Translations under genes and position numbers: made by a program
Shown here: one piece after another, positions 17,907 through 27,637 of the stretch
Numbering within the stretch: position 1 is the stretch's first letter
Layout: each line of letters begins with the position of its first letter
The notes under the pieces: model-generated
What the model saw: the letters and a program-made list of their open reading frames with translations, nothing else
Databases searched by the model: none
Told to the model about the DNA's origin: nothing
NCBI GenBank assembly: GCA_963771985.1
Contig: CAVYVO010000013.1
Span: 66,109 to 130,108 of the forward strand
DNA: 64,000 nt
Source of the DNA: Trebonia sp963771985
Lineage (GTDB): Bacteria; Actinomycetota; Actinomycetes; Streptosporangiales; Streptosporangiaceae
Reading direction: 5' to 3'

Positions 17907-19152
17907 ATGACCGTCGTCACCGAGCTCGACCTGCCCGAGATCGACTACAACACCCCGGACTTCGGCCCGCAGACGTATCACGAGCAGCTCGCGAAGGCGC
18001 GCGAGCGCGGCTGGCTAGCCCATTCGCCGCTGGCGTACGTCGTGCTCGACGACCAGGCGGGGGACTTCTTCCTGCGGGCGCGGCAGACGGCGTTCCCCGG
18101 GCGGCAGATCGCGGAGATATTCGGCATCACCAGCGGGCCGCTCTTCGAGCACATCGACGCGAACATCCTGAACCTCACCGGCGACAAGCACCGCCGGCTG
18201 CGGTCGCTGGTCGGCCACGCGTTCACGCCGCGCGCCGCCGACCGCTGGCGCCCGGTGATGCGCGAGTTCCTGCGGGAGATCTGGGACGACCTTGATAACA
18301 GCAAGAGGCGGGAGGGCGGGGACGCGGGCGAGGGCGGGAGCGGCGGACGGCTGGAGTTCGTCGCCGCCATCGCCAAGCCCTACCCGTCCCGCGTGATCGC
18401 CGCCGTCCTCGGCGCCCCCGCCGAGGACGCGCCCAAGCTGCACTACTGGTCCAACATGGTGCAGCGCCAGTTCGACATCCAGGCGCTCGCCACCCAGATT
18501 CCCGACATCGAACGCGCGGTCACCGAGGCGCAGGCGTACGTGACGGACCTGATCGACGAGCACAGGAAGACGCCGCGAGACGACCTGATCGGCACCCTCC
18601 TGCGCGCCGAAGAACAGGGTGACAAGCTCTCCCGCGACGAATGCGTCAACCTCGTGCTGAACGTCCTGGCCGGGGGAGTGGACACCACCCAGAGCCAGCT
18701 TGCGCACGCGATGCGCCTGTTCGCCGGGCATCCCGACCAGTGGGCGGAGCTCGCCGCCAGCCCGGACAAGCTCGCGCCCGCCGCCGTCCAGGAGGTGCTG
18801 CGGTTCGAGCCGATCGCCCCGTTCACGGCGCGGATCGTCCTCGAGGACACCGAATACCGCGGCGTCCTCTTCCCGGTCGGCACGATCGTCGCGGTCTGCG
18901 CCGAACGAGCCAACCGGGACCAGCCGGGCGGCGACGTCTTCGACATCACCGCCGCCCGCGACGCCAGGCTCTTCACCTTCGGCGCCGGCCCCCACTTCTG
19001 CCTCGGCGCCAACCTCGCCCGCGCGGAACTGGAGGAGGCGCTGATGTTCCTCGCGCCCCGGATGCCCGGGCTCACGCTGGACGGCGCGCCGGTCCTCGGC
19101 GGGGTGGAGGGCATCTACGGCGTTCGAGTCGCTGCCCCTGCGCTGGAGTTAA
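17907..19152 (+). CDS. cytochrome P450 monooxygenase (C-terminal frameshift)
   Basis: A soluble bacterial P450 with I-helix AGGVDTT, EVLRFEP of the ExxR helix and the haem-thiolate loop FTFGAGPHFCLGANLAR. It ends by a family-typical EGIYG followed, one frame over, by FESLPLRWS and the TAA at 19150-19152. The written frame instead misses this stop at the G at 19122 and runs to 19793 through unrelated antisense sequence. Deleting that G gives a normal protein of about 414 aa. A glycine-rich insert (about residues 132-148) is also unusual. No ferredoxin gene is adjacent; the substrate is unknown. Confidence 0.88.
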
Positions 19153-19159
19153 AAGCCGA

Positions 19160-19185
19160 TTATCCCGAACGGAAGGTGGCGCCTG
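19160..19185 (-). repeat. dispersed repeat, copy 2 (extended)
   Basis: On the minus strand this reads CAGGCGCCACC, TT, then CCGTTCGGGATAA. It sits just after the repaired P450 stop and before the convergent DUF3291 gene. The 5' extension is almost identical to the arm at 27638. Confidence 0.7.
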
Positions 19186-19217
19186 CCAAGGCGACCATGG
19201 GCAGGCGACCACGGGCG

Positions 19218-19733
19218 TTACGCCGGGCAGGTCCAGTCCTCGGGGCTGCGCAGCAGCCGGACGTCGCCGCCGTCTGGCGGCGGGAAGTGCTCGCGGAGCG
19301 TGAACGCCGCCGGGGTCGGCCCGTGCGCCCGCAGGTGCTTGATGCGGTCTTCGGCCTCCTGGGTGGTGGGGATGTGGCCGCGCGGTATCCACCACAGGGC
19401 GGTGTAGGCGTCCCTCATCCGCTCGAACCACTCCCGGCGCCGCCGCAGCACGGCGATGTGCGCCGGGCCGTATACGTAGGCCGCGAGCGCCTCGACCGAC
19501 TCCCACACGGACATGTTGACCAGGATGCCGCCGTCGGCGCCCTCGGCGTCCTGCTCGAAGACGCGGATGGCGGTGGCGTTGCCGTCTTCGGTCTGCAGCC
19601 GCCAGACGAATCCCGGCGCGCTGTCCGCGACCGCGTTCACGTCGTCAAGCGCCGCGACGAAGCCCGCGAGCCTCGGGCTGTCCAGCGGGGCGGCCAGCCG
19701 TCCGATGTTCACCTGCGCAAGCGCGTAATCCAC
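19218..19733 (-). CDS. DUF3291 domain protein
   Basis: A 171-aa protein matching the DUF3291 pattern (YALAQVNIGRLAAPLDSPRLAGFVAALDDVNAVADSAPGFVWRLQ...MSVWESVEALAAYVYGPAHIAVLRRRREWF...WWIPRGHIPTTQEAEDRI). The fold is Dabb/ABM-like and the function unknown. The GTG at 19733, preceded by a run of G, is preferred to the far upstream ATG at 19967, since the extra residues look non-coding. Confidence 0.83.
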   Translation of the reverse strand: MDYALAQVNIGRLAAPLDSPRLAGFVAALDDVNAVADSAPGFVWRLQTEDGNATAIRVFEQDAEGADGGILVNMSVWESVEALAAYVYGPAHIAVLRRRREWFERMRDAYTALWWIPRGHIPTTQEAEDRIKHLRAHGPTPAAFTLREHFPPPDGGDVRLLRSPEDWTCPA

Positions 19734-20164
19734 GCCCCCGATGCTCTCAGACGCGCCGTAGCCGAGGCAACGGTGAAAGGCGCCAGTGCCTGACCGGCGC
19801 CCGCGCATCCCCCACGACACATCCAGGCGATCTGAGCGGAGTTCGGCGGCACGTCCCGGCATCTGCCAGGCTCTGATTGCAGATTCCCGCGTCCTGGCAA
19901 CGGAAATCGCAATCAGGGAGCCGATACGAGCCGTTTCCGCGAGATAGTGGATCGCGAGGTACACCATAGGGTGCCTTGCGATCCATTATCTCGCCTGCGC
20001 AGCATTCAACGTCCGTTTTGTCATATATTGCCCAGCGCTGGCGGGCCGCGGCGCGAGGTGTGCGAGTGCTGGCGGGCGCCGAAGTGCGGGAATTAGCCAC
20101 CAGCATCGGGCCGGTGATCCACATCACGGACTCTGCAACAGGCCGCATCCGGCGCGCCGTGCCG
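19734..20164. other. intergenic stretch without a supported gene
   Basis: The region between the DUF3291 gene and the LacI gene stop contains only short open frames on both strands with no family resemblance. No hairpin with a U-tract and no repeat copy was seen. It is less GC-rich than the surroundings around 19850-20030. Confidence 0.5.
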
Positions 20165-21220
20165 CTAGCCCGCCCTGGGCGGGGCGGTGCTGCGCCGGAC
20201 GACCAGCGTGGTCTCCAGTTCCAGGTGGCGGGGCCGCACTTCGCTTTCGCCGCCGGCCGAGGTGAGCATCCAGAACGCGGTGGCGGCCATGGCGGCCAGC
20301 GGCTGCCTGATGGTGGTGAGCGGCGGCGCGGCCCAGGTGGCGATCGGCGAGTCGTCGAACCCGGTCACGCTGACGTCGTCGGGGGCGCGCAGGCCGCGTT
20401 CGGCGAGCGCCTGCAGCACGCCGAACGCCTGGGCGTCGTTGCCCGCCATGATCGCCGTCGGCGGGTCGGCCAGGGCGAGCAGCTCCCTGGCCTGGCGCAG
20501 GCCGCCCTCGGCCTGGAATTCGTCGCGGCGCACCAGGCTCTCGTCGGCCGGCAGCCCCGCCCGGCCCAGCGCGCTGCGGTAGCCCTCGAGCCTGGCCCGG
20601 CAGGACCACAGGTTGTCCGGGCCGCCGATGGCGCCGATCCGGCGGTGGCCCAGCTCGATGAGGTGCCGCGCGGCGGTCATGCCGCCCTGCCAGTTCGTGG
20701 TGCCCACCGACCGGATCTCACCGCCAGGCTCGACCGGGGGATCGATGACCACCAGCGGTATGTGCGCGTCGTCCATCCGCCTGATCGTCGCGGCGTCCGG
20801 CAGGTACAGCACGCTCAGCGCGCCGAACGTGCCGCGCGCGGCGGCGATCGTCAGCCAGCGTTCGAACTCACCGGCCGAGGTGACCCGGCTGACGATGACG
20901 CTGATCTCGGTCTCGGCGGCCGCGGCGACCGCGCCGCGGATCAGTTCCTCCGACCAGGGGCTGCCGAGACCGCCGATCAGCAGATCCACGACGCCGATCC
21001 GCGAGGCCTGCGCGACCTGGTAGCCGTGCATCCGCAAGAGGCGGCCAAGCCGCTCGCGGGTCTCGGGCGCGACGTCGGTCCGTCCGTTGAGCACCTTGGA
21101 GACCGTGGAGACCGACACCCCGGCCATCGCGGCGATGCTCGTCAGGCTGTCACTTTTCGAAATGATACTGCCACGCCCCTCCCCATTGACGACGGTCAAT
21201 GCGAAGTCTAGCGTGCTCAT
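20165..21220 (-). CDS. LacI-family transcriptional regulator of the sugar operon
   Basis: A 351-aa repressor-type protein with an N-terminal helix-turn-helix (LTSIAAMAGVSVSTVSKVLNGRTDVAPETRERL) and hinge, then a periplasmic-binding-like sensor domain ending ISVTGFDDSPIA-type (DVSVTGFDDSPIATWAAPPLTTIRQP). It is divergent from the isomerase/dehydrogenase operon that starts 57 bp away and very probably controls it. The intergenic stretch contains GCGAAAA twice (about 21235 and 21244), a candidate half-site. The inducer is unknown. Confidence 0.9.
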   Translation of the reverse strand: MSTLDFALTVVNGEGRGSIISKSDSLTSIAAMAGVSVSTVSKVLNGRTDVAPETRERLGRLLRMHGYQVAQASRIGVVDLLIGGLGSPWSEELIRGAVAAAAETEISVIVSRVTSAGEFERWLTIAAARGTFGALSVLYLPDAATIRRMDDAHIPLVVIDPPVEPGGEIRSVGTTNWQGGMTAARHLIELGHRRIGAIGGPDNLWSCRARLEGYRSALGRAGLPADESLVRRDEFQAEGGLRQARELLALADPPTAIMAGNDAQAFGVLQALAERGLRAPDDVSVTGFDDSPIATWAAPPLTTIRQPLAAMAATAFWMLTSAGGESEVRPRHLELETTLVVRRSTAPPRAG

Positions 21221-21276
21221 ATGGCGCCGCTTAGCGAAAAGCTTGCGAAAACCGTTCCCGTCCAGGAGGGTGCCAG

Positions 21277-22053
21277 GTGATTACCAGTCCGCCAGCCGTG
21301 CAGCTGTACTCCGTGCGCGAGGAGCTCGCCACGGGCAGGATGGCCGTCCTGCGGCGCCTCGCCGCCTTCGGCTACGGCGCGGTCGAGCCCTACGACGTAG
21401 GGACCGACCCCGAGGCGCTGCGCGCCGACCTGGACGCAGCCGGCCTGGCCGCGTGCGCGGTGCACGCCAGGGTGCTGGACGGCGACGCCGACGCGCTGCT
21501 GCGCGGGACGGTCACGGTCGGCGCGGACACGGTCATCGTGCCGTGGGCGGAGCCGCGGCGGTTCGCCGACGCCAACGGCGTCGCCGGACTCGCCCGCGAC
21601 CTGAACGACGCCGCGGCCAGGGCCGCCGACCGCGGCCTGCGCGTCGGCTACCACAACCACGACTTCGAACTGTCCGCCCGGATCGGCGGCCGCACCGGCC
21701 TTGAGGCGCTCGCGGACGCGCTCGACGAGGCGGTCATCCTTGAGGTGGACACGTACTGGGCGGCGGTCGGCGGACAGGACGTGCCGGCGCTGCTTGGCCG
21801 TCTCGGCGACCGCGTGCGGTACCTGCACGTCAAGGACGGCCCGGTCACCAAGGACGACCCGATGACCGCGGTGGGCAGCGGCCGGATGCCGGTCGCCGAG
21901 ATCCTGGCCGCCTGCCCGCCGGCGCAGTGGCACGTGGTGGAACTCGACCGCTGCGCCACCGACATGCTCACCGCCATCGGCGACAGCCTGGCGTGGCTCG
22001 CCGCCCGCGGCCTGGCCCGCCCGGTGCCCAGCGCCAGCGGCGCGGGCGCCTGA
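21277..22053 (+). CDS. sugar phosphate isomerase/epimerase-like TIM barrel
   Basis: A 258-aa xylose-isomerase-like (AP endonuclease 2 superfamily) protein. Visible are VQLYSVREEL at the start, GYHNHDFEL carrying metal-ligand candidates, ILEVDTYWAAVGGQD and VRYLHVKDG. Relatives isomerise or epimerise sugars and inosose-type polyols. The GTG start has AGGAGG upstream. Its TGA overlaps the next gene's ATG (TGATG), so it heads the operon. Confidence 0.88.
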   Translation: MITSPPAVQLYSVREELATGRMAVLRRLAAFGYGAVEPYDVGTDPEALRADLDAAGLAACAVHARVLDGDADALLRGTVTVGADTVIVPWAEPRRFADANGVAGLARDLNDAAARAADRGLRVGYHNHDFELSARIGGRTGLEALADALDEAVILEVDTYWAAVGGQDVPALLGRLGDRVRYLHVKDGPVTKDDPMTAVGSGRMPVAEILAACPPAQWHVVELDRCATDMLTAIGDSLAWLAARGLARPVPSASGAGA

Positions 22054-23162
22054 TGTCCGCCGGCATCGAGCCCTTCGGCGTCGCCGTCGTCGGCTGCGGC
22101 AACATCAGCAAGCAGTACCTGCCGAACCTGGCCTCCTTCCCCGACGTGCAGGTGCTGATCTGCGCGGACATCGACCTCGAGCGGGCCAAGGCCCAGGCCG
22201 CCGCCTACGACGTGCCGGCGGCGGGCAGCGTGCGGCAGGCGCTGGAGCATCCCGGCGTGCGGCTCGTGGTGAACCTGACCGTGCCGGCCGCGCACGCGGC
22301 GGTGGCCGCGGCCGCGATCGCGGCCGGCAAGCACGTGTGGAACGAGAAACCGCTGGCGCCGGACGTCGCCGCGGGGCGGGCGCTGCTGGCCGAGGCCCGC
22401 CGGGCCGGCCTGCGGGTCGGCTGCGCGCCCGACACCGTGCTCGGCGCCGGGCTGCAGTCGGCGCGGCGGCTGATCGACTCCGGCGCGATCGGCACCCCGC
22501 TCACCGCGCTGACCCTGCTGCAGGGGCCCGGCCCCGAATCCTGGCATCCAGATCCTGAGTTCCTGTTCGGGGCGGGCGCGGGCCCGCTGCTCGACCTCGG
22601 GCCGTATTACCTGTCGGTGCTCGCGATGCTGTTCGGGCCCGCGCGGCGGGTGGCGGCCGTCGGCCGCAAGGCGCGCGCCACCCGGGTGATCGGCTCCGGC
22701 CCCCGGGCCGGCGCGGAGTTCGGCGTGGACGTGCCCACCTACGTCGCCGCGCTGGCGGAGTACGCCGGAGGCCAGGCGGCGTCGCTGCTGTTCAGCTGGG
22801 ACTCGCCGCTGTCGCGGCAGGGGTTCGTCGAGATCACCGGGACCGAGGCCACGCTGGCGGTGCCCGATCCCAACCGGTTCGACGGAGACCTGCGGGTGCG
22901 CCGGGCCCGCGAGCGCGAGTGGACCGTGATCGGCGCGCGGGGCGCCGCGGCCGGCCGCGGCACCGGCGTGGTCGACATGGTCCGGTCCATCGCGCGCGGG
23001 GAGCCGCACCGGGCCTCGGGTGAGATGGCCCTGCACGTGCTTGAGATGATGACCGCGATCGAGCTGTCCGCTTCGCGTGCCGGGTCCGAGCCGGTCGAGT
23101 CAGGCTTCGCCGTGCCCGCGGCACTTGACGCAGAATGGGATCCGTATGTCCGAGAGGTCTAG
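22053..23162 (+). CDS. Gfo/Idh/MocA family oxidoreductase 1
   Basis: A 369-aa NAD(P)-dependent dehydrogenase. The N-terminal Rossmann fold is seen in FGVAVVGCGNISKQYLPNLASFPDVQVLICADIDLERA, the catalytic Lys lies in HVWNEKPLAPD, and the C-terminal half is the family alpha/beta substrate domain (GAGPLLDLGPYYL). It is translationally coupled to the isomerase before it and to the second dehydrogenase after it. The likely role is oxidation or reduction of a sugar or inositol-type substrate; the specificity is unknown. Confidence 0.9.
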   Translation: MSAGIEPFGVAVVGCGNISKQYLPNLASFPDVQVLICADIDLERAKAQAAAYDVPAAGSVRQALEHPGVRLVVNLTVPAAHAAVAAAAIAAGKHVWNEKPLAPDVAAGRALLAEARRAGLRVGCAPDTVLGAGLQSARRLIDSGAIGTPLTALTLLQGPGPESWHPDPEFLFGAGAGPLLDLGPYYLSVLAMLFGPARRVAAVGRKARATRVIGSGPRAGAEFGVDVPTYVAALAEYAGGQAASLLFSWDSPLSRQGFVEITGTEATLAVPDPNRFDGDLRVRRAREREWTVIGARGAAAGRGTGVVDMVRSIARGEPHRASGEMALHVLEMMTAIELSASRAGSEPVESGFAVPAALDAEWDPYVREV

Positions 23163-24337
23163 CATCGGCATCGGCATGGTCGGCTACGCGTTCATGGGCC
23201 GGGCGCACTCGCTGGCCTGGCATGCCGTCGGGCGGGTGGCCGGCCCGCCGCTGCGGCCGCGGCTCGCAGGGCTCTGCGGCCGGGACGCCGCGGCGACCCG
23301 CGCCGCCGCGGAGCGACTCGGCTGGGCGGCCGCGGAGACCGACTGGCGGTCGCTGATCGCCCGCGACGACGTGCAGCTCGTCGACATCGCCGCGCCCGGT
23401 GACCTGCACGCGCCGATCGCGATCGCCGCGCTGGCGGCGGGCAAGCACGTGCTGTGCGAGAAGCCGCTGGCCAACACCGTGGCGGAAGCCGAACAGATGG
23501 CGGCCGCGGCCGGCGCCGCGTACGACCGCGGCGCGCGCGCTATGGTCGGGTTCAACTACCGGCGGGTCCCGGCCGTCGCGCTGGCCCGCCGGCTGGTCGA
23601 GGCGGGCCGCGTCGGCACGCTGCGCCATGTCCGGGCCGTGTACCTGCAGGACTGGCTCAGCGACCCGGCCGCCCCTTTCACCTGGCGGATGCAGGCCGAG
23701 CGCGCCGGGTCGGGCGCGCTCGGGGACCTCGGCGCGCACATCGTCGACCTGGTGCAGTACCTGACCGGCGACGTGGTCACCGGCGTGTCCGCGGTCACCG
23801 CGACGTTCGTGGGCGAGCGCCCGCTCGGCGGCCCCGGGGGGAACGGTGCCGGGACCGGGCGGGTCACCGTGGACGACGCCGCGCTGTTCATCGGCCGGCT
23901 CGGCTCGGGGGCGCTGGCCTCGTTCGAGGCGACGCGGTACGCGGCCGGGCGGAAGAACGGGCTGCGCGTCGAGCTCAACGGCTCGGTCGGCAGCCTGGCG
24001 TTCGACCTGGAACGGCTCAACGAGCTGGAATTCTTCGAACGCCGCGGAAGACAGCGCGACCGCCGGCTTCCGCCGGATCCTCGTCACCGAGCCGGAGCAC
24101 CCGTACCTGTCCGCCTGGTGGCCGCCGGGGCACACCCTCGGCTGGGAGCACACGTTCGTCCACCAGGCCGCCGACCTGCTCACCGCGATCGCGGACGGCA
24201 GCCAGCCCCGGCCGTCGTTCGGCGACGGCCTGCGGGTGCAGCGGGTCCTCGACGCGGTGGCTCGCAGCGCGTCCGCCGCCAGCGGCTGGACACCGGTTGA
24301 ACCGGTGACAGTCAGCCCGGCCCGTTCGGAATCATGA
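23146..24337 (+). pseudogene. Gfo/Idh/MocA family oxidoreductase 2, frame broken by one base
   Basis: The Rossmann domain (IGIGMVGYAFMGRAHSLAWHAVG) and catalytic HVLCEKPLANT are read from the ATG at 23146, which overlaps the previous gene. The frame fails after LNELEFFE. The true continuation, DSATAGFRRILVTEPEHPYLSAWWPPGHTLGWEHTFVHQ..., lies one frame on and ends at 24337. Dropping one A of TTCGAACGCC (about 24035-24045) gives FFDAAEDSATAGF. The repaired length of about 396 aa is normal. It is probably functional if the base is a read error. Confidence 0.85.
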
Positions 24338-24349
24338 AAAGGAGGACTG

Positions 24350-25354
24350 ATGCCGCGGCCATTCACCCTCTTCACCGGGCAGTGGGCGGACCTTCCCCTC
24401 GAGGAGGTCTGCCGGCTGGCGAGCTCATGGGGATACGACGGCCTCGAGCTGGCGTGCTGGGGCGACCACTTCGAGGTGGACCGGGCGCTGCACGAGGACG
24501 GTTACCTGGCCGGGCGGCACGCCCTGCTGGACTCTTGCGGGCTGCGGTGCTGGGCGATCTCCAACCACCTGGTGGGGCAGGCGGTCTGCGACCATCCGAT
24601 CGACGAGCGGCACCAGGCGATCCTGCCCGCCCGGATCTGGGGCGACGGCTCGCCCGAGGGCGTGCGGCGGCGGGCCGCGGCCGAGATCGCCGACACCGCG
24701 CGGGCGGCGGCGGCCTTCGGGGTGACGACCGTGGTCGGCTTCACCGGATCCTCGATCTGGCACACGGTGGCGATGTTCCCGCCGGTGCCCGACTCGATGA
24801 TCGAGCGGGGGTACGCGGACTTCGCCGAGCGCTGGAACCCGGTCCTGGACGTCTTCGACGCCGAGGGGGTGCGGTTCGCGCACGAGGTGCACCCCAGCGA
24901 GATCGCCTACGACTTCTGGACCGCGAAGCGGGCGCTGGCGGCGGTGGGGAACCGGCCGGCGTTCGGGCTGAACTTCGACCCGAGCCATTTCGTCTGGCAG
25001 GACCTGGACCCGGTCGCGTTTTTGTGGGAGTTCCGGGACCGCGTCTACCACGTGGACTGCAAGGAGGCCCGCAAGCGGCTGGACGGCCGCAACGGGCGGC
25101 TGGGCTCGCACCTGCCCTGGGGCGACCCGAGGCGCGGCTGGGACTTCGTCTCCGCCGGGCGCGGCGACGTGCCGTGGGAGGACGTGTTCCGCATGCTCAA
25201 CTCCATCGGCTACGCCGGGCCGATCTCGGTGGAGTGGGAGGACGCCGGCATGGACCGGCTGACCGGGGCGCCGCAGTCGCTGGCGTTCCTGCGCGGATTC
25301 GACTTCGAGCCGCCGTCGGCCTCATTCGACGCCGCGTTCAGCAGCGGGGCGTAG
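24350..25354 (+). CDS. sugar phosphate isomerase/epimerase-like TIM barrel 2
   Basis: A 334-aa xylose-isomerase-like protein distinct from the 258-aa one upstream. Features are FTGQWADLPLEEVCRLASSWGYDGLELACWGDH, metal-ligand candidates in FAHEVHPSEIAYD, NFDPSHFVWQ and VYHVDCKEA, and GPISVEWEDAGMDR. AAAAGGAGG precedes the ATG by 7 bases. It closes the operon, which then encodes two isomerases and two dehydrogenases, a set typical of inositol or unusual-sugar catabolism. Confidence 0.88.
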   Translation: MPRPFTLFTGQWADLPLEEVCRLASSWGYDGLELACWGDHFEVDRALHEDGYLAGRHALLDSCGLRCWAISNHLVGQAVCDHPIDERHQAILPARIWGDGSPEGVRRRAAAEIADTARAAAAFGVTTVVGFTGSSIWHTVAMFPPVPDSMIERGYADFAERWNPVLDVFDAEGVRFAHEVHPSEIAYDFWTAKRALAAVGNRPAFGLNFDPSHFVWQDLDPVAFLWEFRDRVYHVDCKEARKRLDGRNGRLGSHLPWGDPRRGWDFVSAGRGDVPWEDVFRMLNSIGYAGPISVEWEDAGMDRLTGAPQSLAFLRGFDFEPPSASFDAAFSSGA

Positions 25355-25747
25355 GCTGTTATCGCGACTGCATTCCGCTGCGGGACCGCCGCCACGACGG
25401 CCAGCACACCCGCCCCGCCATGCCGCGCACGGTCAGATGGCAGCGGAGAGGATCATGCAGATGACAGACGGCAAGCTTTCCGCGGTACTCGGCCAGCACG
25501 GCCAGGAGGCGGGGCCGCTCCGCTGCCCCGAGTTGGCCCGCACCGATCGAGGCTGGGAACGGTGCCACCGCGACGAGCACGCCGCGGACGCCCGGCATCA
25601 CGTGCGGGACCGGTCGTGGCTGACGGCGGGGAACACGCCGCGGCTACAGCTCGGCCAGCCATGCACGGGCGCTTGCCGGTGGCCGGATCAAGTGATGCCC
25701 TACCGGGGGACGGCGAAGGTAAGGAACTACTGATCAACCGGTGAGTG
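25355..25747. other. intergenic stretch with only a doubtful small ORF
   Basis: No recognised gene is present. A plus-strand frame (25437-25733, 98 aa, or from the ATG at 25458) follows GGAGAGG and includes four cysteines, but it has no family resemblance and overlaps minus-strand frames of equal quality. I do not call it. Confidence 0.4.
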
Positions 25748-26512
25748 CTAGCTGGCCCACGTCGTCACGGTGACACGCGCCGCGCCCGCGGTCGCGTTGA
25801 TGTCGAACCCGGCCGCGCCCGGCGCCCAGCCCCGCGTCGTGAACACCGACCCGTCGGCGACGCGGACGTGGTCGCGGCCGCCGAGTGATAGCTCGCCCGC
25901 GCCCGCGGCGGCCGTGACCCGGACCGGGACGCCGCTCGGCAGGCTGAGCAGGAACTGGCTCACCCCGGCCGCGAGCCGGACCGGCACGCTGCCGCGCGGC
26001 CGCGGGAGCATCAGGTCGATGACGTCCGAGCCTTTCGTCACCGCGATGCCCGATACCTGGCCGCCGCGCAGGTCGGCGACGGTCCGCTTGGTGCCGCCCG
26101 CGAAGACGAGCTGCCAGCTGACGGCCGCGTTCAGCGTGACCGTGACCGCGGACGCTTCCCTCGCCGACAGATAGATCAGCGCCCCGCCGCCGGGGCTGGC
26201 GGCGCCGTCCGCGCTCGCCAGGCTGAGCTGCGGCGGCGGGCTGCCCGCCGGCGTGCTGGCTCGCAGCAGCGTCCCGCTGGCGCCGAGGTCCGCCACGCCG
26301 ACGGTGAGGACGAGCGTGCCCGTGACCACCTGGAGGGTGGCCCGTGAGCGCCCGTCGGCGGACAGGCTCGCGACGTGCGGCGACGACGTTGACGGTGACG
26401 GTGACGGCGATCCCTTCGGGATGCTGCGGACCACCAGCGCCGTGCAGGCCGCGAGAACCACCGCTCCCATGGCACCTTCCACGGCGAGCGAGCGCCATTT
26501 GCTGAGCTTCAC
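25748..26512 (-). CDS. membrane-anchored uncharacterised protein
   Basis: About 254 aa starting at a GTG: a basic N-terminus (KLSKWRS), one membrane helix (about residues 11-30), a Ser/Pro linker (GSPSPSPSTSSP), then a beta-rich extracellular domain with repeated GG-D-V turns ending FDINATAGAARVTVTTWAS. The tail resembles the adhesin-like DUF4097 style, but I do not claim a match. An in-frame GTG at 26519 is an alternative start, and the frame is open far upstream. The gene lies 41 bp after the histidine-phosphatase stop and may be in the same transcript. Confidence 0.65.
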   Translation of the reverse strand: MKLSKWRSLAVEGAMGAVVLAACTALVVRSIPKGSPSPSPSTSSPHVASLSADGRSRATLQVVTGTLVLTVGVADLGASGTLLRASTPAGSPPPQLSLASADGAASPGGGALIYLSAREASAVTVTLNAAVSWQLVFAGGTKRTVADLRGGQVSGIAVTKGSDVIDLMLPRPRGSVPVRLAAGVSQFLLSLPSGVPVRVTAAAGAGELSLGGRDHVRVADGSVFTTRGWAPGAAGFDINATAGAARVTVTTWAS

Positions 26513-26553
26513 CGTGCACACGATAGGGGACGAAACGGCCCGGCCCGGCCCGC

Positions 26554-27198
26554 TTAGGGCGAGATCACGCTGTCGGCGTCTCCGGACAGCAGCTGCTGGG
26601 GGAGCTGGCTGAAGGAGTACTGGGCCGGAGCCAATCCCGGGGCCAGCGTGAAGGTCCAGATGACATCGAAACGGCCACCCGGCCACGCCTGCGGTATGAC
26701 CGTGCCCGAGACGACGGGCAGCGCCGAGGCGAGCGCCGGGATGTGCTGGTGCTCCCAGCAGATCAGCACCACGCCTGAGTAGCCGCCCGCGACGCTGGCG
26801 GCCAGCGCGGCTTCCTGGCCTTCGGCGAAGTCGGAGGCGATCTTGATCCCGAGGCGGTCGCTGAGCCCTTGGATCGTCTGGTACGTCCGGTGCGCGGCTG
26901 TCTTGGCCGGGTCGCCGTACGAGGGCGACAGCAGCGCCGCGGGGACTCGCAGCCCCGGTCTCGGCACGCCGGCGGCCGGGTCGAACAGGACGGTCAGCGC
27001 GCCGGAGCGCTGCCAGCCCCGCGGCAGCAGCGAATGCGCGTCCTGGTTGCCCTCGAAGTCGATCCCGAAGGGCGGGGCCGGCGCGGGCGGCGGCTGTCCC
27101 TGGGCTGGCGGCGGTTCGTCGGCGGGTTTTTCGCCGTGGCGGATGATGTAGATGACTTCTGGCGGTGCCGAAGCGTTCGGCGCATTGTGCGGGCTCAC
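26554..27198 (-). CDS. histidine phosphatase superfamily protein
   Basis: A 214-aa phosphoglycerate-mutase-like protein. The catalytic RHG motif is in VIYIIRHGEKP, and later conserved parts include LLPRGWQRSGALTVLF, a second-histidine candidate in VVLICWEHQHIPALASAL and RFDVIWTF. A proline-rich insert (about residues 30-47) follows the RHG motif. The GTG at 27198 is chosen because GGGGAGGGG stands about 5-6 bases upstream. The substrate is unknown. Confidence 0.82.
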   Translation of the reverse strand: MSPHNAPNASAPPEVIYIIRHGEKPADEPPPAQGQPPPAPAPPFGIDFEGNQDAHSLLPRGWQRSGALTVLFDPAAGVPRPGLRVPAALLSPSYGDPAKTAAHRTYQTIQGLSDRLGIKIASDFAEGQEAALAASVAGGYSGVVLICWEHQHIPALASALPVVSGTVIPQAWPGGRFDVIWTFTLAPGLAPAQYSFSQLPQQLLSGDADSVISP

Positions 27199-27329
27199 TG
27201 ATACCCCTCCCCATGGGGCGCAGCCAAGGGCTTTGCCGCGACCGCGGCCCTGCCTGGCTTCTCCCCGTCGCACGCGGGCCCCTGTCAGGTCCGAGTATCC
27301 GCTCGCTTCGCGCCAGAAACAACAGGGCA

Positions 27330-27629
27330 GGCCGGCCTGCCGACAACCTTCCGGGCCGCCAGGCCGCGGGACATCCGCTGGGCTTCCTCAACCCGGCTCT
27401 GTACCTGCTGGACGGCAGCGCGGCCATCCGGGACGTCCCGCCGGTCAACCCGGCCCATCCTCCGGTGGTGATCGGGGCCCAGCCGGGTCTCGGCGACGGG
27501 AACGGCTACCTGACCACCCTCGGCGAGGACCAGCCCCCGCTGCGGGCGACCGCGGGATACGACGACGAGACCGCCCTCGGCGCCCCGGGCGCCTCGTTCG
27601 TCACCGCCTTCACGCGGTTCCAGCGCTGA
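27330..27629 (+). pseudogene. C-terminal remnant of a sedolisin (S53) serine peptidase
   Basis: The frame contains GHPLGFLNPALYLLDGS, then IRDVPP and ATAGYDDETALGAPGASFVTAFTRF, which is the C-terminal end of S53 peptidases (usual GYDxxTGLGSP motif with Ca2+-site residues). The catalytic Ser-Glu-Asp part and the pro-domain are absent upstream, where the histidine-phosphatase gene begins. It is therefore a gene relic of about 95 codons. A large palindromic repeat follows 8 bp after its stop. Confidence 0.75.
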
Positions 27630-27637
27630 GGTTGCGG

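Noticed and set aside
19153..19793. C-terminal extension of the P450 to 628 aa as a genuine fusion
   Set aside because: The extension is antisense of the DUF3291 gene, and a normal P450 C-terminus with a stop lies one frame over at 19152.
22834..24375. A 513-aa minus-strand open frame over the sugar operon
   Set aside because: It is antisense to two Gfo/Idh genes and has no family features.
25437..25733. A 98-aa plus-strand ORF as a gene
   Set aside because: No family resemblance, mixed composition and equally long frames on the other strand; left uncalled.
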